Part shown: in pieces, positions 1 to 5,299 of the stretch
Numbering within the stretch: position 1 is the first letter of the stretch
Layout: every line of letters starts with the position of its first letter
DNA from: Opitutales bacterium
GTDB lineage: Bacteria; Verrucomicrobiota; Verrucomicrobiia; Opitutales; Opitutaceae
Reading direction: 5' to 3'
Length of the DNA: 5,683 nucleotides
Assembly (NCBI GenBank): GCA_021772595.1
Contig: JAJFLS010000556.1
Coordinates: forward strand, 1 to 5,683
Made by a program: the position numbers and the translations under genes
Notes under the pieces: model-generated
Seen by the model: only the letters and a program-made list of their open reading frames with translations
The model's database searches: none
What the model was told of the DNA's origin: nothing

Positions 1-1720
1 CGGCATCGAGTTCCTCAGCTTTTTTAGGCTCCCGGAGTTTTCGAGCATTTATATTCTTCGGTACCGACCCATTGAATACGCTCTGGACCATCGGCTGATA
101 CCGCTCTTTGCGGCGCTCCCAAATCCAGTCATCTTGCTCGCGCACTTTCAAGCGACCTTCATCGACGTAATCGAGTCCGATATTTCGGGGCGGCTTCACC
201 TCATCGTCCAACGGCTTGCGATCGTCCGCATTAATATACTCGAGGTCGTGCTCTTCGAACCATTTCCGGGCGGCATCTTCGCGCTTGTTTCTCAACGCAT
301 TCATTCGTTCGGAAGCGAACGTGTGCAAGGTCTCCCTCAGGGCTTCGCCTTCTTCAAGCCCTTCAAGATTTTCATCGGGATGAAACGCAGTCGGACGCTC
401 GGCAATTTGCGTGCCCTCGAAAGCAGCGTAGATGCGATAGTAGTCTCGTGTGGGGATCGGATCGAACTTGTGATCGTGGCACTTCACGCAACGCAATGTG
501 GTCGCAAGAAAGGTCTGGCCGACCGAGTTGACGATATCGTCGAGATAGATCTGCCGCGCCTCTGGCTTTAGAACCATTGCGGAATCCCAGGCGCCCATCC
601 TCAGAAAGCCGCTCGCCACCATCCATTCGATTTCTTCCTCGGTATAGTCACCCGTTTCGTGGATCTTCTTGATCGCGTCTTCATCGCCATCGGAGCGTTC
701 GCTGACCGACGCATTCGCCAGCTCGTCGCCCGCGACCTGCTCGACCACGAAGCGATCGTACGGTTTATCATCATTGAAAGAGCGAATGACATAGTCGCGA
801 TAGCGCCACGCGTTGGAGCGCTCGTAATCGTTGGACATGCCGCCGGTATCCGCATAGCGAGCGACGTCCAGCCAATGCTGTCCCCAGCGCTCGCCGTAGC
901 GTTGGCTGGCGAGCAGGCGGTCGACGAGAGCGGCCCACGCCTGCTCGGGATCGCGTTTATAGGACTCGCGAAAATCGTTCACTTCCTCGGGTGTCGGCGG
1001 CAAGCCGGTCAAATCGAACGTGGCCCGGCGAATCAGCGTCAACGCGTCGGCCTCGGGAGCGGGTTCGAATCCGGCCTCCTTCAGCTTCGCCCCGACGAAG
1101 GCGTCTACCGGATTTTCGGAAGCGGAATCTTGAATCGAGTTTTTGGGTACATCCGGTTTCTCGACGGGCTGGAATGCCCAAAGATCCTCCGGCTGGTAGC
1201 GGCGATAGGTCCAGTCGTCGCTTAGCCCTCCCGAGCTCTTGGCCAAAACGCCATCCTCGTTAATCAGGATCTTCTGCTCGGCGATCCGAATCTCCTCCTG
1301 ACGCTCCTCGTCCGGCCAAGGCGCTCCCATCTCGATCCATTTTTCCAAGTCGGTGATTTGCCGCTCGCTCAAGCGGTCGTTTTCCTTGGGCGGCATTTCG
1401 TAGTCCGGATCTTCCCAACGCACCGCCTCCATCACGAAACTGTACTCGGCATCTCCCGGTATCAGCGCGTCTTCGAAGTCGTCGCCGCCCTTCAGGAATC
1501 CCTCGAGAGTAGTGAGGTCGAATCCGCCTTTGAGCTTCTTGCCCGGCTCGCCGTGGCAGCCGAAACACTTCTCGGAAAGCATGGGCTTCACCCTCAAAGC
1601 GAAGAGGCGTTCCGACTTGGCCAGATCTTCGTTCGCTCCCGCTCGGAAAATTCCGGCGAAAACGACCACGGCGCTAACCGTCAGCTTCAACAGGAATAAG
1701 GTATTTTCCTTCGTGATCAT
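1..1720 (-). CDS. PSCyt1-DUF1549 (Planctomycete-type cytochrome c) protein, C-terminus cut by window edge
   Basis: Reading from ATG at 1720 leftwards gives 573 uninterrupted codons that run off the left edge. Residues 1-29 look like a signal peptide: lysines, a hydrophobic run at about 9-25, then an AGA|N cleavage site, so the protein is probably exported. Residues about 40-135 form a PSCyt1-type domain with haem motif C52-F-G-C55-H56 and a likely distal Met in YEMPP (M109). The linker has the family's WAFQPVEKPDVP motif (181-192). Residues about 203-440 match DUF1549/PSCyt2: RRATFDLTGLPPTPEEV at 231-247, RYGERWGQHWLDVARYAD at 274-291, and a second haem-type motif C411-V-K-C414-H415 in CVKCHDHKFDPIPTRDYY. 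Residues 441-573 are charged and probably lead into the usual C-terminal DUF1553 domain, which lies outside the window. Full-length family members are usually well over 700 aa. The family's biochemical role is not established; links to polysaccharide use are inferred from context. No clear Shine-Dalgarno precedes the ATG, and I found no better upstream in-frame start. Confidence 0.93.
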   Translation of the reverse strand, partial: MITKENTLFLLKLTVSAVVVFAGIFRAGANEDLAKSERLFALRVKPMLSEKCFGCHGEPGKKLKGGFDLTTLEGFLKGGDDFEDALIPGDAEYSFVMEAVRWEDPDYEMPPKENDRLSERQITDLEKWIEMGAPWPDEERQEEIRIAEQKILINEDGVLAKSSGGLSDDWTYRRYQPEDLWAFQPVEKPDVPKNSIQDSASENPVDAFVGAKLKEAGFEPAPEADALTLIRRATFDLTGLPPTPEEVNDFRESYKRDPEQAWAALVDRLLASQRYGERWGQHWLDVARYADTGGMSNDYERSNAWRYRDYVIRSFNDDKPYDRFVVEQVAGDELANASVSERSDGDEDAIKKIHETGDYTEEEIEWMVASGFLRMGAWDSAMVLKPEARQIYLDDIVNSVGQTFLATTLRCVKCHDHKFDPIPTRDYYRIYAAFEGTQIAERPTAFHPDENLEGLEEGEALRETLHTFASERMNALRNKREDAARKWFEEHDLEYINADDRKPLDDEVKPPRNIGLDYVDEGRLKVREQDDWIWERRKERYQPMVQSVFNGSVPKNINARKLREPKKAEELDA

Positions 1721-1799
1721 TTGGCTGGTTTGGGGCCGGAGAGAGACTATCTCCGCATCTGCTTCGCTTGATACAATAGAAAACGATTTCTCTGCAAAG

Positions 1800-1814
1800 C
1801 TCTATTCCATAGAG
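1800..1814. promoter_or_regulatory. Small perfect hairpin in the leader of the PSCyt1-DUF1549 gene
   Basis: CTCTAT (1800-1805) and ATAGAG (1809-1814) are perfect inverted arms around a 3-nt TCC loop, 80-94 nt upstream of the start codon at 1720. The heptamer ACGATTT occurs on both sides, at 1783-1789 and 1823-1829, exactly 40 bp apart. This could be an operator or a leader-RNA hairpin, but six-base palindromes arise by chance and no convincing -35/-10 pair was found nearby. Confidence 0.25.
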
Positions 1815-1834
1815 AAAGAGTGACGATTTTCTAC

Positions 1835-1881
1835 AAAAAAGGCAAAAAAAGCCATCCCCCCTTGGTATTTCCGCTACCAAG
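1835..1881 (-). terminator. Possible intrinsic terminator for minus-strand transcription from the PQQ gene
   Basis: On the minus strand, CTTGGTA and TACCAAG (plus coordinates 1875-1881 and 1861-1867) form a perfect 7-bp stem with a 7-nt loop. This is followed by a G-run, a short GGC/GCC hairpin around seven T's (1841-1853), and a run of six T's (1840-1835). The order of stem then T-tract is right for stopping transcripts that come from the PQQ gene ending at 2131. The main stem is A/T-rich for a terminator and sits about 10-20 nt from the T-runs, so this call is weak. Confidence 0.3.
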
Positions 1882-1907
1882 CGAGGTTTGGGACAAGCAT
1901 TTTCCAA

Positions 1908-2093
1908 CCGCAGATCACGCTGACATTCGAACTATTCCAACTTTTGCGCTTTCTGTGCATTTTGTTATTCTTGCTTCGCTGCGTTGAGGTGTCGCTTCGC
2001 TCGGTAGTGGCTATAAAAACTACTTCGTGTTTTCCGTGCGATCCGTGGGCGAAAATCAAATTCTCCATCTGCGTTCATCTGGATAATCTGCGG
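1908..2093. repeat. Intergenic repeat-like block with inverted CCGCAGAT ends
   Basis: This block fills most of the spacer between the two minus-strand genes. It begins with CCGCAGATCA (1908-1917) and ends with the near-perfect inverse TAATCTGCGG (2084-2093; 9 of 10 positions). Inside are direct repeats: GCTTCGCT at 1973-1980 and 1994-2001, and GGGCGAAAATC at 2047-2057 and again just across the end at 2092-2102. ATCTGCG recurs at 2067-2073. No ORF here has recognisable protein features. Low-complexity phrases of this kind (CGCAGAT..., CCGTG...) are, from memory, common dispersed intergenic repeats in PVC and some other bacterial genomes. Copy number cannot be seen in one window, so calling it a repeat family is inference. 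Confidence 0.45.
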
Positions 2094-2130
2094 GCGAAAA
2101 TCTCTTGTCTCGAATGCCCCGGATTTCCGC

Positions 2131-4917
2131 CTAACGCTCCCTCGGCAACGGGCGGATGCGGATATTTCTCCAACCCATTTCGTAGGTCCGATTGCCTTTG
2201 ATGCCATGGACCTGCAGACCGATAAATCCGTGCGGATGGGTCTCGTACGCCTTCTCGTCCGTGACGTCGTCGATCAGAAACCCGTTGACCCAAGTTCTCA
2301 ATCGAGGCCCCTCCGCCACAATTCGCAGCTTGTTCCACGACTTGTCGACGTAGTGATGATGGCCTTTCGGATAAATATTCTCCGGCGATAAATACCCGCG
2401 CCCCATCGCCTCGCCGTATATGAACCCAGTAGTGGGTTTGTCCATACCTTGGAACTGGCGTATCTCGAGCTGCGGTCCCCAAACTCGCCCAGCCGCTCCG
2501 GTATTGCCCTTGCCCGTGGTAACCGGCTTCACTCTCGAGCGGAATTGCACGCCTTGATTCGTCACTTCGTCCACGATCACCTCTACCTCCAACTCGAAAT
2601 CGTCGAACTGGTGTTTCGTGCAAAGAAACGAGTTTTGACTGCCAGGAACAGTGCGGCCAACGATCGTGCCGTCTTCCACGGTATACCGATGAGAACCGTT
2701 CATGTGGACCCAGCCATCGAGCGTCTTCCCGTCGAACAAATCGATCCAACCGTCGGCCTCGCCGTCCTTCGCGCTGACGAGATCCAAAACTTCGAAATCG
2801 TCCGGCAACGCGAACGCGATAATCGAATCGCCCGACTTCGTCCCGTTCTTGCCTCCGCCTCCAGCAACGATGACGACGTACTGTTTCCCGTCCCTCTGAT
2901 AAATCGTAGGAGTCGCGTAACCTCCGGCGGGAAGCGGTTGCTCCCAGAGAACGTCGCCGCGATTCTTGTCGAACGCGCGGATCTTCTCGTCCGCCGTTGC
3001 CGCGATGAAAACAACTCCTCCGGAAGTCGCAACCGCGCCGCCATAATTGATTGTACCTGTATTCCGAATACCTTCCGCTACTAGATGCGGATACTCGCCC
3101 AGCGGAACGCGCCAAAGTAATTCTCCGTTCAGTAAATCGATCGCGTTCAAGGTCCCCCATGGCGGGTTGATTAAAGGCGTGCCGTTGGAGTCGCGAAAGT
3201 TATCGTAACCATGAGCCAAATACAGCGTATCCACGTTCTCTTCATCCAAAGCGGCTGTATCGTCTTCCGCGCTCACGATGTAAGCAGCGAGGTCGTCGAT
3301 CTCCTTGTCCGAAAACTGTGTTAAAGCAGGCATCAAACCGCGCCCATCGCGCATCGTCGCTTTAAGCTCCGCAATCGGCTTCCCCAGATTCATGAGCGGC
3401 GGAAAAACCGGAGGAATGCCTTTGCGATCAACCCCATGGCACGCGGTGCAGTTCTTCTGATAGATCAATTTTCCACTCTGGGCCGGAGTCACCGAAACGC
3501 CCTTCCTAGGCTGCAGAACTTCCTCGATCGCGTTTATACCGGGCAGCTCGTGAGCGTTCACGAACAAGGTGTTTGTAGCGGAATCGAACGACGCGCCCTG
3601 CCACTCCACTCCGCCTAGCGTCCCGGGCATCGTAAGCGTGCCTTGTTTGCTCGGCGGCGTATAGAGGTAGCCCGTTTTCAATTTTCGAAAACTTTCCAGC
3701 GCCTCCGCTTTCAATTTCGGAGTGACGTCAAGCAAATCCGCTTCTGTGATTTCCAAACGATTCAGTGGCGGCGGGCGAAGCGGTATCGGCTGAGTTGGAT
3801 ACGCTTCCTCACCAGGTATATCCGATTGCGGCACGGGCATTTCCACAATCGGGAATACGGGCTCGCCAGTATCGCGATCCAAAACGAAAGTCAGCCCCAT
3901 TTTCGTCAACTGCACCACGACGTCCTTTTTCTCGCCTCCATCCGTCACAGTGGCAAGGACCGGCGCGGAGGGATTGTCGTAGTCCCAAAGATCGTGATGA
4001 ACCGTCTGAAAATGCCATCGGCGCTCTCCGGATTTGGCATCGAGCGCCAATACGCAATTCCCGAACAAATTCGCTCCCTTCCGGTAGCCACCGTAGAAAT
4101 CGTAAGTCGGCGAACCTGTCGCGCAGAAGACCAAGCCTCGTTCCTCGTCCAGCGAAAACCCGCCCCACGGATTCGCCCCGCCGTAGGTCTTCCCTTCGAC
4201 CCACTCCCAAGTATCGTATCCAAATTCTCCTTGCTCCGGTATTGTGTGGAAGATCCATTTGAATTCCCCCGTAACCGTATCGTAGGCGCGAATATCGCCC
4301 GGAGTCGAATCGTAGCCCTCCGGAACACGCGAGCCGACGATAAGCAAATTCTTATAGACGATCCCCGGACTCGTCACTTCGATCGACGCTTTCTTGTAAT
4401 CCACTCGCAGATTTTTTCTCAGATCGATAAACCCGCCTTCTCCGAACGAGTCGATCGGCACACCGGTTTTCGCGTCGAGCGCGTAGACACGATTCTTCAC
4501 GAAATGGAAGATCCGCTTGCTTGTATCGTTCTCCCAATAAACAACCCCTCGATTGCGGCCTTTGAGCTCCCGATTTCCCTCGTTGTAGCGAGACGATTTG
4601 AAAACCCAAGCTTCCTCACCCGTGACCGCGTCGAGCGCCACCGCGTTCAAACTGAAAGTCGAGAGGTAAAGCAGGCCATCCACCATGATCGAATTGACCT
4701 GCATCGAAGAACGGTCGGTCGCATCGCCCGTATTGTACTCCCAAACTTTCTCGAGATGGTGGACATTCGCCGCGTGGATCTGGGCGAGCGTCGAATACTG
4801 ATTCGCCTTACTGTCACCGCGATAAACTTTCCATTCCGCATGAGGATCGGCTGTCAAAGTCGACAGACCCAACAGCGAAACTAATATGAGCACCTTTCTA
4901 GTACATGGCATTATCAT
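2131..4917 (-). CDS. Exported PQQ-dependent dehydrogenase with built-in cytochrome c and C-terminal DUF1080 (3-keto-glycoside hydrolase type) domain
   Basis: This 928-aa protein starts at ATG 4917 and stops at TAG (2133-2131). Residues 1-23 form a signal peptide (K8, hydrophobic 9-20, likely cleavage near A23). Residues about 28-465 are a quinoprotein dehydrogenase propeller with WKVYRGD, repeated ALDAxTGE-type blade motifs (94-101, 146-152, 291-297), and the HHDLWDYDNPSAP motif (307-319) and TKMGLTFVLDRDTGEPVF motif (338-355) typical of PQQ glucose-dehydrogenase-like enzymes. Residues about 475-552 are a cytochrome c domain: haem motif C490-T-A-C493-H494, likely distal M529 in GLMPAL. The propeller resumes at about 580-704 (WGTLNAIDLLNGELLW, INYGGAVATSGGVVFIAAT). 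Residues about 723-922 are DUF1080/PF06439: GWIDLFDGKTLDGWV, TVEDGTIVG, FELEVEV, WNKLRIVAEGPRLRTWVNG, GFIGLQVHG, WRNIRIRPL. The PQQ part should oxidise an alcohol or sugar in the periplasm and pass electrons to its haem; the exact substrate is not readable from sequence. A second ATG lies two codons downstream (4911); neither has an obvious Shine-Dalgarno. Confidence 0.95.
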   Translation of the reverse strand: MIMPCTRKVLILVSLLGLSTLTADPHAEWKVYRGDSKANQYSTLAQIHAANVHHLEKVWEYNTGDATDRSSMQVNSIMVDGLLYLSTFSLNAVALDAVTGEEAWVFKSSRYNEGNRELKGRNRGVVYWENDTSKRIFHFVKNRVYALDAKTGVPIDSFGEGGFIDLRKNLRVDYKKASIEVTSPGIVYKNLLIVGSRVPEGYDSTPGDIRAYDTVTGEFKWIFHTIPEQGEFGYDTWEWVEGKTYGGANPWGGFSLDEERGLVFCATGSPTYDFYGGYRKGANLFGNCVLALDAKSGERRWHFQTVHHDLWDYDNPSAPVLATVTDGGEKKDVVVQLTKMGLTFVLDRDTGEPVFPIVEMPVPQSDIPGEEAYPTQPIPLRPPPLNRLEITEADLLDVTPKLKAEALESFRKLKTGYLYTPPSKQGTLTMPGTLGGVEWQGASFDSATNTLFVNAHELPGINAIEEVLQPRKGVSVTPAQSGKLIYQKNCTACHGVDRKGIPPVFPPLMNLGKPIAELKATMRDGRGLMPALTQFSDKEIDDLAAYIVSAEDDTAALDEENVDTLYLAHGYDNFRDSNGTPLINPPWGTLNAIDLLNGELLWRVPLGEYPHLVAEGIRNTGTINYGGAVATSGGVVFIAATADEKIRAFDKNRGDVLWEQPLPAGGYATPTIYQRDGKQYVVIVAGGGGKNGTKSGDSIIAFALPDDFEVLDLVSAKDGEADGWIDLFDGKTLDGWVHMNGSHRYTVEDGTIVGRTVPGSQNSFLCTKHQFDDFELEVEVIVDEVTNQGVQFRSRVKPVTTGKGNTGAAGRVWGPQLEIRQFQGMDKPTTGFIYGEAMGRGYLSPENIYPKGHHHYVDKSWNKLRIVAEGPRLRTWVNGFLIDDVTDEKAYETHPHGFIGLQVHGIKGNRTYEMGWRNIRIRPLPRER

Positions 4918-4980
4918 GCTATTTTCGCCGAACGACTAGACCACGGAGAACGTCAACGCAAACTACTTCGCAGAAGAAAA

Positions 4981-5056
4981 GTAGGGCTGACTATCCCTAG
5001 TCAGCCGCCGAACCCGCGCATCGCCATCGCGGCTGCTCAAGGATAAGCAGCCCTAC
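4981..5056. repeat. REP-like inverted pair: two GTAG-headed hairpins (BIME-like)
   Basis: The left unit is GTAG (4981-4984) followed directly by a perfect hairpin, GGCTGACTA / TAGTCAGCC (4985-4993 and 4998-5006, 4-nt loop). The right unit is the same design inverted: CTAC (5053-5056) preceded by a hairpin with arms GGCTGCT / AGCAGCC (5031-5037 and 5046-5052). A 24-bp spacer separates them. Aligned in the same orientation the halves match at 22 of 28 positions, and most differences lie at paired stem positions and preserve pairing. A 5' GTAG next to a hairpin, in inverted doublets, is the known layout of REP sequences mobilised by RAYT (IS200/IS605-like) transposases. No RAYT gene is in the window. 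The pair sits about 64 bp upstream of the PQQ gene start. Confidence 0.7.
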
Positions 5057-5082
5057 CAGAGAACAACCATCAATACCCGATC

Positions 5083-5097
5083 TATTAGACACTCTCT
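5083..5097. repeat. Extra partial copy of the MITE end sequence
   Basis: The 15-mer TATTAGACACTCTCT occurs here and again at 5218-5232, the right end of the adjacent MITE-like element, in the same orientation. Its inverse, with two mismatches, is the left end of that element (5099-5113), so 5083-5113 also forms a strong local hairpin with 9-bp outer arms (5083-5091 with 5105-5113). It may be the remaining end of a second, older copy. Confidence 0.55.
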
Positions 5098-5098
5098 A

Positions 5099-5232
5099 AG
5101 AGTCTGTCTAATAAATGCCGTGATAACTCGGGACGGCGCCCGAGTACTACTTGTTTGAAGGTAATTCCAGGGTAGTGAACGGGCGCCGTCCCGTTCCAAC
5201 GGTTCGTCGAACTGACTTATTAGACACTCTCT
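5099..5232. mobile_element. 134-bp MITE-like element with IS630/Tc1-style TA duplication
   Basis: The element has terminal inverted repeats of about 16 bp: the left end reads AGAGTCTGTCTAATAA (5099-5114) and the right end, read inwards, AGAGAGTGTCTAATAA (5232-5217), 14 of 16 identical. It is flanked by TA on both sides (5097-5098 and 5233-5234), with C before and G after, so removing the element and one TA restores CTAG. TA duplication, often in CTAG, is the known signature of IS630/Tc1-mariner transposition. There is no room for a transposase, so it would be a non-autonomous element moved in trans. Its interior holds two GC-rich hairpins listed separately. The family assignment rests on the ends and target site only. 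Confidence 0.6.
5126..5196. repeat. Second GTAG-headed hairpin pair, nested inside the MITE-like element
   Basis: GGGACGGCGCCCG (5130-5142) and CGGGCGCCGTCCC (5180-5192) are 13-bp perfect inverted repeats. Each half also folds on its own: ACTCGGG / CCCGAGT (5126-5132 and 5139-5145) and GAACGGG / CCCGTTC (5177-5183 and 5190-5196), each with a 6-nt loop. Each hairpin is one base away from GTAG in its own orientation (CTAC 5147-5150 on the left, GTAG 5172-5175 on the right), with heads facing inwards across a 21-bp spacer. The outer three stem pairs differ between halves but stay paired. This resembles REP architecture with the opposite head orientation from the pair at 4981-5056. Confidence 0.55.
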
Positions 5233-5299
5233 TAGTCTTGAATTAACAACTTTCATAGATAACACTCTATCCCGCAATTTGCAATCCGCTGCCAACCCA

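Noticed and set aside
659..1225. 188-aa plus-strand open frame
   Set aside because: It is antisense to the DUF1549 domain, whose frame carries clear conserved motifs; the plus-strand product has none.
2004..2023. GTAGT...ACTAC inverted pair in the 1908-2093 block as another REP
   Set aside because: The arms are only 5 bp with no attached stem-loop, unlike the GTAG-headed hairpins at 4981-5056.
2075..3160. 361-aa minus-strand open frame
   Set aside because: It overlaps the PQQ-DUF1080 gene in another frame on the same strand and is an Arg/Ser/Gly-rich low-complexity translation without family motifs.
3643..4884. 413-aa plus-strand open frame
   Set aside because: It lies entirely antisense to the PQQ-DUF1080 gene, has no recognisable domain, and is rich in Arg/Ile/Phe as expected from the complement of a real coding frame.
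4930..4960. TTGACG on the minus strand as a -35 box for the PQQ gene
   Set aside because: No acceptable -10 sequence lies at 16-18 bp spacing.
4981..5232. CRISPR array
   Set aside because: The repeats are inverted hairpin pairs of different sequence, not regularly spaced direct repeats with unique spacers.
5238..5265. Possible promoter TTGAAT - 16 bp - TAACAC ahead of the dioxygenase remnant
   Set aside because: Only a partial match to the sigma-70 consensus, and this phylum's promoters are too poorly defined to call it from one sequence.
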